DNA from: Brachionus manjavacas
Lineage: Eukaryota; Rotifera; Eurotatoria; Ploima; Brachionidae
Direction: 5' to 3'
Length of the DNA: 64,000 nucleotides
Assembly: GCA_019054805.1 (NCBI GenBank)
Contig: JAHQIY010000003.1
Span: 2,480,001-2,544,000 of the forward strand
The position numbers and the translations under genes are program-made. The notes below the pieces were generated by a model that saw nothing but the letters and a program-made list of their open reading frames with translations, did no database searches and was not told the DNA's origin. Shown piece by piece: positions 54,201 through 64,000 of this stretch (position 1 is its first letter; each line of letters begins with the position of its first letter).

Positions 54201-54476
54201 AGAGTTGGTCAAAACTTGACTTGACTTTGACTTAAAATTTTTTATTTTTGAAGTAAAGTTAAAGCGAAAATCCTTTTTAAAAAATTTTTATTTTAAATAA
54301 AATTTAGCTCTCAAATTTTAATGCTTTTAAATTACATTTTATTATTTTTAATTTTTCCAAGTTATTTGGTGTTAATCTGGAACGATGAGGTCTAATGTTA
54401 TAATAATTATTTTTATAATAATACTTGAGTGGACTAAAGTCAAAGTCTGACTTTAAAGTTTGACTTTTGACCAACT
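54201..54476. mobile_element. 276-bp hAT-type MITE, 8-bp TSD
   Basis: CCGCAACC is at 54193-54200 and 54477-54484. The ends are AGAGTTGGTCAAAACTTGAC and, reverse-complemented, AGTTGGTCAAAAGTCAAAC, with TGACTT words repeated inside. The (C)AGAGTTGG start, TGACTT repeats and 8-bp TSD are characteristic of hAT elements. No transposase. The frame at 54304-54492 merely crosses it. Confidence 0.8.
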
Positions 54477-54489
54477 CCGCAACCTTAGG

Positions 54490-55890
54490 CATAGTAAGTT
54501 TTCATTCAAACCTTCCAAAAATTACAAAAACAAAATTCTTTTTCATTAAGTTTAATTGACAAAATTAAGCTATTTAAATTTTGATGATGAAACAAAACAT
54601 GTTTCACTAAATTCAACGAATAAAATTTTATTTTAATTAGCAGGGAAATATTAATGATCAAATAAAATTTAAATATTTTGCGATTTATTTAATCTTATTA
54701 ATTTTTTGGATTTATTCTTAGCCTTGATCATCTGCCGTTTTATCGTTAAACATCTGACCACTTGGCTATTTGTTCTGCTGAAAAATTACTCAAAAAATGT
54801 CGAGAAATAAAAATATTAAATATAATAAATTACTAAAATAATATGTAATGGCTAGGTTGAGGGCAAGAATATGAAAATATGATAAAAAATAAGTCCACAA
54901 CACTTTAATTTATTTTTTGTATAAAAAAATTAGCTCCCTTCATAAAGCGGGGCATAAACAAGATTAAATCAAATAAATACAATTTTAAGCTTTTAGAAAA
55001 TGTTTAGTCAGTAGATAATCATTAAAAGCTTTTCCTTAATATCTAAAATAAAATAAAGGGTATTTTTAATTTATTTATTTTCTTTTTATTTTGAGTTATT
55101 TTATTAAAACTAAAAAGGATAATGAAAAATCCTAATTTTTTTTCAAGTTTTGGAGGGAGATTAAAAAAAGTTGGACTTACAATTTTTGAAGAGCATTAAA
55201 TTTTGTTTGGTTAAACATATGGTATCTTCTAGCTTTTTCGTTCAATTAGTCAAAATAAAATAAAATAGTTGAATTTCTAATGAACATATAAAAATTCGAG
55301 TTTTTGCAGGGACAGATTTTGGTTGACACAAGCTTTTTAATAGCTTTTCAATTTTTCAGCGCAATTTTTATACTTTTTTGAAAAAAATTTATTTAAATTT
55401 TAATTTTTTCCACACTCTCAAATATTGTAAAATTTAGAATAAAATTAATTTTTTTACATTATTTTATATGTTAAAAAACATTAAAATTTTTTACCATCTT
55501 TTTCGGTTCTTTTGTAATGACAATTTTCGGTCAATCGTCAACAATAGTAAATAAAAATAGCGTCAATGTCTGAGAAGAGTAACATGTGTTTGTATATTGG
55601 GCAGGACTATCAAAAAAACGATTAAATTATCCTCACTTATATTTCTCTCTAACTTTTATCTTTTTATAAAGAAAAAATCATGCCTAAAATTTGTGTTGAA
55701 AATTTTCCTAATTTTTGATAGTTTATGTTTTGAGTGCCCATAAATTTTTAGGCGTCTTGAGCGTTAATAAACAATATTTTTGATTTTTATAAAAAAAATT
55801 TTATCTACCAAGAAACTAAAAAAATATTTTTTAAAACGAGATTTTTTATTTATTCAATATTTTATTTTGTTTGTATAAACCTTTCATTAT
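54490..55890. other. A+T-rich stretch
   Basis: No gene or repeat recognised. Confidence 0.35.
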
Positions 55891-55893
55891 TTT

Positions 55894-55932
55894 TTATTTA
55901 TTTGTAAATCTGTATCAAGCTTTAGCTCCTTA
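55894..55932 (-). repeat. Tail A copy, degraded
   Basis: Minus strand: AAGGAGCTAAAGCTTGATAC then AGATTTACAAATAAAT. Confidence 0.45.
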
Positions 55933-55934
55933 AA

Positions 55935-57400
55935 AAATTCATTAATGTTTTTTGTCTTATTAATTCAAACGCAGATCGATTTTTTAATTGTCTAGCTAAA
56001 AGTAATTTTTTTTTTACTAACTTTAATTTGTTCTTTCAAGCTAAGAATATGAAATAAAAAATTTTGGTAAAAATTTTTTGATGATTTTTTATTGAATTTA
56101 GCTGTATTTTAGGAACAATTTAGTTCCCTTGTGGTCAAGCAAGATTGAAGTCGTTTTATTTTAAAAAATAAAATTTTTAGGTGCTTATGACTCAATGGTA
56201 GTTTTTTTAGCTGATTTTTTTTGGTAAATTATTCAAAAAGGAGGTACTTTTTGACCAAAAAAAATATAGACCCACTTTCTTCAAGATTTTTTTAATTTCA
56301 AATGGCAAAAGTATGGGTTTAATTAAAATTTAAGAAAAAATTAAAGTATCTTTTTTTTATAAAGTTTTAACTGAATTATTTGAAAGAAAAATTTTGATTT
56401 TTTTGTCTTCAAGCCGAATTATTAATTTAACTAAAAATTTTAGTCACCAAAATGAAGCAAAATTGCCAAAATTTAGAAAAAAGAGTGGTTTTTATCTATT
56501 TTGAAATTAAAAAAAAAAATTCAGGTTCGACTGGAATGTGCATCAATGGAGTAAAACATTAGATTTTTTTTTATATTATTTTTTATAGACTTTGGGATGA
56601 TTTTGCCAAGTTTTTGAATGAGATATTCAAATTTTTTTTCAAAGCCTCTTTATTCACCTATCTAATTATTATTTTTTCAGACCAAAATTCGAATAATTAA
56701 AATATTGGGACACTTTAAGTGAGTTAAAAATAAAAAAATCTAAGTCAAGATTATTTTGCTATATTTATTGATTGACAAATATTAAGCAGAAATATCAGTA
56801 CTTCCAATTTTGCTCTGATATTTGAACTAGAAAATGGTAAAAAAGATTGACAAAATTATTCTAAAGTTTAAAAAAACAAGATTTCAAAAAAAAATTAAAG
56901 CTGTTATTTACCAAGTCCCAACTTTTTCAATTTTTATTTCTTCTAATTGCAGGTAAATTTATCAAACAAATAAATAACAAATATTCCATTAGAAAATTGG
57001 ATTCTTTACTCTAAATAAAAATTTTTAAAAATTTAAAAAAATTTAAAAAATGAAAATAGACTTTAAATTTCCCAAATTAAATCGAGATATGACCGTTTAT
57101 TAAAAAAATCACTCAAGTAAAATTAGTTGCACTCACAATAAATGATTAACTTAAATCATTCATGCATCAAATGACTATTAAAATAACTTTATTTATATTA
57201 AATATTTATTTTAAATAGTTTCCATAAATTAAGAATTTCTTTGCCTCATAACTTCGGGTGAATATCTATTCTTTTTGTTTGTTGAACAAAGCCCAAACAC
57301 AAAACCTATAGACAAAAGTTTTAATTCACCACCACAAGGCTCCAGAGACCACACTGTAAAAATAGTCTAAGCTAAAATTTTTCTATTATTGTAACATTTC
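55935..57400. other. A+T-rich stretch
   Basis: No gene or repeat recognised. Confidence 0.35.
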
Positions 57401-57410
57401 CGAATTAAAG

Positions 57411-57478
57411 TTTGTCCGGAAAAGTTAATCCGAACTATTTGTTGTCGAGTCCCACCTAGTTCGGATTAACAAACTTTG
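57411..57478. repeat. Imperfect hairpin
   Basis: AAAGTTTGT and GTTAATCCGAACTA pair with TAGTTCGGATTAAC and AAACTTT. The centre (GTTGTCGAGTCCCACC) is G+C-rich. MITE-like but without a TSD. Confidence 0.5.
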
Positions 57479-57499
57479 ACTTTAAAAGTTTATTTTTTG

Positions 57500-59750
57500 T
57501 TTTTTTTTTAATTAAAAAAGTATAAAATGTCTAATGTTACTCTTTTAATAGAAAGTTTCATTAAATAAAAAGATACTAATTTATCGCCAAATAATTTACA
57601 AATTTGATTTAGAAAATGTTATTATATATTTAAACAACCATAAAAAAAATTAAAAAAATTTAATTTTAAAATAATAATATCATAAATATTTTTTATTTAA
57701 ATAAAAACACATTTGTTCGATTTAAAATAAAACCATTTTTGTTTCCTTAAATGGATGCTTTTTAAATTAATATTATCAAATAGATAAACACTAAAGCAGC
57801 TGCTTCATTTCACTAGAATTTGATTAATTCATCAAAAGGTGACTAATTTAGAGATGATCAATAACCGAATCATAATAAAATAGACTACATTTTGAAATTT
57901 TTGACTATTTTAGTTTAGTTTGGCAAAGTTAAAGAAAATTTATTTTTTATTTTTTCTAAATTAATGTTAATAGGTCTGAGTCGATACGTGCTTTAGAAAA
58001 TAGAGATGAAAAAGCGAGATTATATTGAGATAAAACAAGAAATTAGAGGTAAATTTCGGGCTTTTTTGTCGGCCACGAATAGGTCACTAGATTTTTAGAT
58101 TAAAAATTTTAATTAAAAAAAAAAAAAAATAGAATTAATTTTTTTGCATGTTAAAATTTAAATAAGCAATTAATTTTTATAATTTTCTACAAGACCGGGT
58201 TGAACGCTCGGCAAAAATAGCCATCTCATTTTGTCCAGTCCACCCTGGTTTTTTTATTCTCTCTTCAGTTATCTATTTATTTTTCATACAGTTGAAACCA
58301 AGTAGCTTTTAATTTTCCTCGACCATTTGGCCAGTTTGATCAAATTTAATTTAAAAAAATCCATCAAGTGTGAAATCAAATGCACGGCAGTCGAGTCCGA
58401 AATCATCGGTCTCCATGTCCGTCGTGCATAAATTTCAATTTGACATTTGTGGCCGATTTCGGCATATTCCGAACAGGCCTGGACAACTTTGAACTGAGGC
58501 TATGACCCAGAAATTGTGAGAGCTCGAAGCCTGTAGCTTTGATAATTTTTGTCGTGAGCACGACAAAAACCAATTTCCTCAATCTATTCAAGCCTAATCA
58601 ATAGACAAGGGCTTATCGTTGTCGAAAACCAAATATTTGAATAAAAAAAAATATTTGCTCTGGATTTATTAATTTTTTATTAAGACAACATAAATAGAGT
58701 TTAGAGGATAACATTTGTTTTCTGAATTCAAGTTAGGAAAATTCCACATTTGTTTTGGCAGATCAAAAGCTGTCACATTTGGCATCCCAGAGCTTTGTTC
58801 TACTCAAATATCTTTCATTCTTTCAGGCATACTTTTCATAATTTATATATTGATTAGAGAATTTTGAGCAACATTTGAATTTTAAGTTATTATAATTTGA
58901 AGTTTTCTTTATGCATTTTGCCTAAGTTGTTTCATAATTGTATTGTTGTTACTTGAGCTTGTGAGCCTCCTTCCTCACCGCTTCAACTTTTTCTTTTTTT
59001 TTTCTTGTTTTTTCGAGTTGTTGCTTTTTGGCGTTCTCTATTAAAATATTTATCAATTAAATCAAGCATAAAATTTAACCAAGAAATTATTTTTTTCAAT
59101 ATTGTTGGCAAATATTTGTTTTTGCCAATTAAGTTTTGGCCACGGCAAAGTCTGCATCGGTCATTGACTCACTTCTATTTTTTTATTTATTCTTTTTTCA
59201 TTTTAGATCAAAAAGCCTTATTTATTTCTAAATCAAGTTCAACAGCATAAATTTCGTTTTCTGAGACAAGCCGATTAAGAAATTGTGAATTGTCAACAAC
59301 AACAACAGCAAAATATACAAAGCAGTCTTGGGAATCTTTTTCTAAAAAAAAGTAAGTAATTTTTTTAAAGATTTTGAAGAAGAATTGTGGAACTCGTGGG
59401 AGTTCTCAAATCCAATCCACACAAATAGACACCACTGCATATCAGGACATGGAATGACTCGCGCCTCATATTCGAAATTAATTAGCTTAATGTCCAATGT
59501 ATATTGATTAAAAAAAATTTATTTTATCCATTTGTGTAGTAGGTGCTAGACTTGTTTTTGAGTCACAAGTTCAAGTCATTTTTTTATGAAGACAAAGTTT
59601 CCGCTTGTGTCGCCAAAACTACCTAATCTTAAATGCGACTTTAAATCTGAAAACAGATTCGAAATCCTCAGAGTTTGTTTAGTAATATAACTTGAAATAA
59701 TAATTTTACTTACTTGCTGAAACTAAAAAAAAGGAATCAAAGAGAGACCC
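57500..59750. other. Unassigned, partly more balanced composition
   Basis: 58.2-58.8 and 59.3-59.7 kb are richer in G+C. Two open frames (58403-58591 minus, 59005-59250 plus) lack any recognisable motif and I do not call them genes. A short ATG frame near 58006 (MKKRDYIEIKQEIRGKFRAF) is noted without support. Confidence 0.3.
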
Positions 59751-59761
59751 TTCCAAATCGA

Positions 59762-59884
59762 GTGTATTTATACTATGAAAAAATCATGCATTTAGAATGT
59801 TTGCCTCAAGCTAGACCTATTGAAGATTTTTGGTCAGAATTAAAATGGAAAGTCTACGAGGATCTAAAACATTTCATCAATTGA
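59762..59884 (+). pseudogene. Tc1/mariner transposase C-terminal fragment
   Basis: Reads VYLYYEKIMHLECLPQARPI then EDFWSELKWKVYEDLKHFIN and a stop. PQxRPIEDFWxxLKxxVY is the hallmark end of the DDE/D catalytic domain in Tc1/mariner-type transposases (third acidic residue in the IExFW motif). It is only about 40 codons long, with no HTH or earlier acidic residues nearby. The 105-bp repeat about 90 bases downstream may be part of the same old element. Confidence 0.65.
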
Positions 59885-59974
59885 GGTTCAGGTTTATAAA
59901 TATGTGCGTGAAATCAGCCTAACATCAATATAGACCCTAAGTATATAACAAAAAAAAAAACTTTGAATAAACTA

Positions 59975-60081
59975 TGTAAAGCTTTAAATTCTCTTTCTAA
60001 ATCACTTGGCCTTAGTTATCATTCTTTAAAAATGAAGGAATTATAACCTTTTGAAAAAATTTCGGAAGCTTTGTCTTCATC
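59975..60081 (+). repeat. About 105-bp repeat shared with 28074-28177
   Basis: See the partner entry. This copy reads KALNSLSKSLGLSYHSLKMK in one frame before stops. Confidence 0.7.
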
Positions 60082-60378
60082 CGCTTATTAAGAGCATTTT
60101 TTGGTGTATGAAGGTAAGGAATTATTTAGTATAATGGTAACATTTATTTTGTTTGATTGAAATTTTTTTTAATTTTTTAGCTATTTATAATAAAATTTTC
60201 ACTATTTCTAAATCCAAATCCTACTGACCAGCTTGTTTATTCAAGAAAATGGCAATCATTTTACACTTACATTGTCCACAATCAGTTGCCATTTTATGCC
60301 ATGGCTTATGATCGACTTTTTTTTTTATCAATTAACCAAAATTCGGCATAATCACAATTTTTTTCTTTGAAGGAATTC
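60082..60378. other. A+T-rich stretch
   Basis: No gene recognised. Confidence 0.3.
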
Positions 60379-60379
60379 T

Positions 60380-60808
60380 CCAGACTTTCAAGATGCGTTT
60401 TATAAGATTAAAAATTTTTGAAATGCTAAATGCTTTATAGTCACCTTTGTCAAAAAGTATCCGATTCTCATATCTTTTCCTGAGTTTACCGTCCAGAATA
60501 TAATCCCAAGAGAGGACTGCGTGGAGTTAATTGTTATTCGATGTTCCTAAATGTGATCCAACCTTGATCTCGTAGATAGGTTCTACATTCTCAGTCAGCA
60601 TTAAATCAAGAATGTTATTACCAAATGTTGGGTGGAACACATGTTGTGTCAAGAAGTTTGACTGCAAGGTATCTAGAAATGCAACGCTATAATTCCTTCC
60701 TTTGCTTTTTCCTTTGCCTTCGACAAGTCCCATTTCATTATCCCAATTAATAAGAGGGTAGTCAAAGTCGCCAGATATTAAAAGACCTGTAAATTTTCTT
60801 CTTTCCAC
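60380..60808 (-). pseudogene. CR1/Daphne-like LINE endonuclease remnant
   Basis: The minus-strand frame from 60808 has LLISGDFDYPLINWDNE, FLDTLQSNFLTQHVFHPTFG, NNILDLMLTENVEPIYEIKV and SHLGTSNNN, then a TAA, then in the same frame LHAVLSWDYILDGKLRKRYE and FDKGDYKAF. GDFNxPxIxW and NxLDLVLT are standard APE-endonuclease motifs of CR1-like elements, and the following DKGDY segment leads toward the RT. It is the missing N-terminal half for a LINE-B-type element, but 30 kb from the other LINE-B pieces and probably a different copy. Flanked by a 42-bp direct repeat. Confidence 0.75.
60382..60423. repeat. 42-bp direct repeat, copy 1 (partner 60822-60863)
   Basis: AGACTTTCAAGATGCGTTTT onward. Differs from the partner by one base. 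The repeat lies inside the LINE frame (FNLIKRILKVW). Confidence 0.8.
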
Positions 60809-60821
60809 AATTCATTCACTT

Positions 60822-60863
60822 AGACTTTCAAGATGCGTATTATAAGATTAAAAATTTTTGAAA
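60822..60863. repeat. 42-bp direct repeat, copy 2
   Basis: AGACTTTCAAGATGCGTATT onward. Immediately 5' of the legible endonuclease frame on the minus strand. Confidence 0.8.
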
Positions 60864-60869
60864 ATAAAA

Positions 60870-61318
60870 AGTTTTAAATTTATTAAATATATTAATAGAT
60901 TAAAAATTTTGATAATTCGATCAATTCTGGAGAGAGGGGCTAATGAATTTTGAATACAAGCATGATTTAAAATAGTCTATTGAGTAATTATTGAACAATT
61001 TATTTAAGACAAGATGCGAGCTAATAGATACAACATCTAGATGCGTCCAACTTCTATGATACGTGGGGTATATTACAATTCCAATATATTTTTCTCTTAT
61101 TGATCAATTTAGAATTTGATATTATGACTATTTTTTAACTTGGCAAAATTAATTCAACTAATTTTCTAAAAAAATCAACAATTTTAATTAGACATTATAG
61201 AAATTTTTAAATATAATGTTTTAATTACATGTTACCTGTAAAGGAAAAGATTACTCAGAAAAATTCTGTTTACATATAAAATAGTTGAATCATTTTTTTT
61301 TAATATGCCAGTTCTTGA
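60870..61318. other. A+T-rich stretch
   Basis: No gene recognised. Confidence 0.35.
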
Positions 61319-61319
61319 C

Positions 61320-61378
61320 TATTTTATTTATTTATTTTTTAGTAGAATTATCCTTCTATCAGGAGATATAAATAAAAA
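61320..61378 (-). repeat. Tail C copy
   Basis: Minus strand: ATATCTCCTGATAGAAGGAT, AATTCTACTAAAAAATAAAT then AAATAAAAT. Stem TCCT/AGGA with a longer loop. Confidence 0.4.
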
Positions 61379-61379
61379 A

Positions 61380-63275
61380 GAACTTTTTAAGGAAAAAAAA
61401 TGTTAGTTTATGCATTAAATATTATAAAAAAAAAAAGAATAAAGTAAATAAGAATAGACCAAAAAAGAGCTTCACTTTTTCATTATTTGAATCATTTTAT
61501 AGTGTTTAAACATAATGTTGTTCATAAAGAGCTCAATGAAATCAGAAATACCATCGTTTGATTTTAATGCCATTTTTACAGACTTTTTAAATTTAAAAAA
61601 AATTTTGATTTTGTTGAAAAATTTTCCTTTAATTGTTATGAGAGAAATGCTAGGTGAGAAGAAAAAGATTTTTCAGATAAAAATTTCTAAATTTTAGTGT
61701 GTTGATAAAGGTTAATTTTGAAAACATGTAAACTTCATCAAAATTAAGAATTTTTTAAATCTTAAGGATTCCAGAGACTTAAAGAAAGTTTCTTTAATTT
61801 TATTATTATAAAATATACAAGTTAGAAAAATTCAGTAATAAAGGATTTTTTGAGATGTAAATTTGAAAAAATAATAAATTGCCATTATAACATAATATTA
61901 TATGCAAGGCTTTTTTTTGAAAACTGCCCCTTATTATTTAGAGAAAGGATGAATATTTTTTTTTACCGAATACATTACCCCGAATTGAATGCAATTTGTT
62001 AATTTTCAAAAATTAAAATTAATTCATCGATTTCAAATAAATAAAACTTTATCTTTATTTATCTTTTTTTTTTTGAATTTTGAATGTAATTTTAGCTATT
62101 TTTATTGCGATCTAAAAGAGCTTTTTAACAAAACACTTTACATAAAGTAAAATAGAATAATTATCAAAAATTGCGCATTAAAATTATTTAGAAAAAATTT
62201 TAACTTTTAGAATTAATGAAAATTTTTGAAAATTTCTAAATATGCCAACACCATCAACTGTTGAATGCTTGAGTGCAATTTTAATAATTCTATAAGTGTT
62301 TAAATGAAATTCTTTTTTTTTAAATCAATCAATTTAGTAATTGAAGTTATTTTGCTTTTAAAATAATTCTTTCTGATTTATTTACACTAAGGCACTTAAA
62401 AAGAATCTTTAAAACTAAAACTAAAACTTTTTTAACTTCTTTTCAGCATATCATTTATATTAACACAAAAATGTGAAATTTTTATTTTTGGAAATTTTTT
62501 TTTATTTCACTTGACCATAACTAACTAGATTTCTTATTCAATTGGATATTTTCATGGGAAATTTAATATTTTTTTCATGGTGAAAGTTTTCAATATCCTA
62601 GATTAATTGAAAAAATAATTAAAATAATTAAATTTTTTTAGAAAAAAATAAATAATTAAAAAAGTATTTAATAATGTTCATTACTAATAAAACAAAAAAA
62701 TTAAATTATATTAATAAACTTGGTGTGCTTTGAAAATTTTTTTGGTTTGCGGTAAAAAAAATGCAATGATTAGACAATCAATTAAGATTCCTATTAGGGT
62801 TGCTAAAATTTGATCGAAATTTTCACGTTTCTTTTTTGAATTTTGTTAATAAAAGTTAGGTAAATTGAAAAAACTTGTCAATTTAAAAGCTTTCCTGACT
62901 TTTGTAAAAAATTATCAGATCCTATTCCAAAATGGTTAACTAGATGTAGATTTTTTGCACAGTTTTTTAAATTTTAACTGCTCAATTAAATCACCATTAG
63001 TTATCTTTAGAAAAATATTTGGAGATATTTCTAATAATATGATTAATAATATGATTCTCTTTCAAGTCGATTCGATAAAAAGTATTTCAAAAAAAAATTC
63101 AAAAAAATTTCTTTTTATTTTAAAAAGAAGGCTTAGATTTTTACAATGCAATCAGCAATCAATGCCTGCTTAGAAGCTGTTAGCATTGGGGACTTCAACT
63201 AATTATTTTGGCGGCGAGTTCTATAAGCTAGCGGTTCTGTTGAAAAAAAAGTTAGAGCCTCGAATTTTTTTGTGA
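61380..63275. other. A+T-rich stretch
   Basis: Frames at 61515-61697 and 62955-63173 are K/F/I-rich and unconvincing. Nothing else recognised. Confidence 0.35.
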
Positions 63276-63278
63276 AAT

Positions 63279-63545
63279 TTGAACCAGAGACCTCTCGCCA
63301 TGGATTTTTGTGACACTAAAATTTTTGCTTTTTTCAACCAAGTCTTTTCCATGCATGAACTTCTAAAATTGAACAAAATCACCTCTTTTTCTTCTTTCCA
63401 CCACAATCTGCTTTCGCACGGATTGTTAGCAAACAAAATCATTTCGTCACTCTGCCCTGAACCCTTTCAACATTCTGACAGTCACACTAAAGAATTGAAG
63501 ACCAGACAGACACAGCAAATTCCAAGAGGACGTACTAAAGTTTAG
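63279..63545 (+). CDS. Unrecognised 88-codon frame
   Basis: Starts at TTG; the first ATG is at 63300 (MDFCDTKIFAFFNQVFSMHE). It ends CPEPFQHSDSHTKELKTRQT, QQIPRGRTKV. The composition is mixed and the end is basic. No domain is seen. A GGTTCAAATT word on the opposite strand (63278-63287) is B-box-like, so a SINE origin is equally possible. Confidence 0.2.
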   Translation: MNQRPLAMDFCDTKIFAFFNQVFSMHELLKLNKITSFSSFHHNLLSHGLLANKIISSLCPEPFQHSDSHTKELKTRQTQQIPRGRTKV

Positions 63546-63589
63546 ACAGAGATCTAAATAACTTAAAATCAAAACGAGCAAGTCCTGAT

Positions 63590-63915
63590 CTAACAAAATG
63601 TTGGTTTATTTTTTGATCTAGGTTTTCTTCCTCTTTTTTTATGAAGGCTCTAAATTTGTTGATTTTCTAATATTTCTATATCAACGCCATCTTGCTCATT
63701 AGAATTTAATCTGTATCAATACTTTCTTCTTCAAATTCAAAGAAATGTGAATTATCTTGGTCATCATCATCTGCAAAATCCGAGGAAACTTCGGACCGTT
63801 GTTTCTAAAGCGCTTTACGGTTTTTAGCTGGTCTATCTTTTTTACTTTTAAAATCTAGACATATGTTTTTAAGAATTCTTTATCCGATTTATTTACTTTA
63901 ACCGCCCACACTCTT
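63590..63915 (-). pseudogene. Acidic protein with C-terminal AT-hook (decayed)
   Basis: The minus strand from about 63.9 kb gives KVNKSDKEFLKTYV, then after a frameshift KSKKDRPAKNRKAL, stop, KQRSEVSSDFADDDDQDNSH and FFEFEEESIDTD to a stop near 63706. The next frame reads NSNEQDGVDIEILENQQI, stop, SLHKKRGRKPRSKNKPTFC to a stop at 63590-63592. KKRGRKPRSK is an AT-hook. The order acidic then AT-hook matches the ORFs at 4.0 and 32.0 kb. The rest of the element lies to the right, near or beyond the window edge. Confidence 0.5.
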
Positions 63916-64000
63916 ATTTTTATTGATGTACTTGAGTTGATTTGAAATGATTGATTTTTGATTGAATAAGTTTGTATCAAACAAGAATAATTTTTATCTT

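Noticed and set aside
58403..58591. 62-codon minus-strand ORF
   Set aside because: No motif and no supporting context; left as unassigned.
1..64000. CRISPR array, prophage, bacterial operon or rRNA
   Set aside because: No regularly spaced repeats, no Shine-Dalgarno-led gene strings and no conserved rRNA segments; LINEs, SINEs and MITEs indicate a eukaryote.

Overview
This is a very A+T-rich eukaryotic window, roughly three quarters A+T by eye. I see no intact host gene and no rRNA, CRISPR array or bacterial-style operon. Almost everything recognisable is transposon debris: decayed non-LTR retrotransposons, small terminal-inverted-repeat (TIR) DNA elements, foldback elements, tRNA-headed SINE pieces and dispersed 3' tails. 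The element mix and very low G+C point to a small-genome invertebrate. The wording of the reverse transcriptase (RT) fragments reminds me of monogonont rotifers (Brachionus), but that is recollection, not a search result.

Layout. 0-3.8 kb: a plus-strand LINE (called LINE-A here) with the end of ORF1 and a broken ORF2, followed by a second LINE (LINE-B) remnant. 3.8-4.8 kb: a 921-bp TIR element with a 9-bp target-site duplication (TSD), carrying a Cys-rich/AT-hook ORF. 4.8-10.4 kb: mostly unassigned, with LINE tails and one short ORF. 10.4-11.0 kb: a second TIR element with a FLYWCH-like ORF. 11.4-14.8 kb: minus-strand LINE-A split by a 565-bp inverted-repeat element, then plus-strand LINE scraps. 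15.4-18.2 kb: foldbacks, a third LINE-A and another acidic ORF. 18.2-28.9 kb: mostly unassigned, with repeat tails, a perfect 54-bp inverted pair and a ~350-bp direct repeat. 29.0-30.8 kb: LINE-B split by a LINE-A and a foldback. 31.7-33.2 kb: two nested TIR elements, each with its own TSD. 35.0-37.0 kb: two foldbacks. 40-45 kb: SINE pieces and two LINE-A copies, one carrying a 157-bp TA-flanked MITE and a Ty3/gypsy scrap. 46-50 kb: unassigned ORFs and a Cys-rich fragment. 50.9-54.5 kb: inverted repeats, a TIR element with TGAC arrays and a hAT-type MITE. 59.7-60.9 kb: Tc1/mariner and CR1-like remnants. 63.6 kb: another AT-hook ORF remnant.

The most interesting pattern is a set of 0.6-0.9 kb TIR elements with 8-10 bp TSDs. 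Their ends are arrays of short degenerate repeats pointing inward, and their cargo is only a short ORF with a FLYWCH-like zinc-binding, acidic or C-terminal AT-hook segment. They look like internal-deletion derivatives of Mutator-like (MULE) transposons that kept DNA-binding parts and lost the catalytic core. A second pattern is that several unrelated LINE/SINE tails each end in a small stem-loop just before an AAATAAATAA-type tail.
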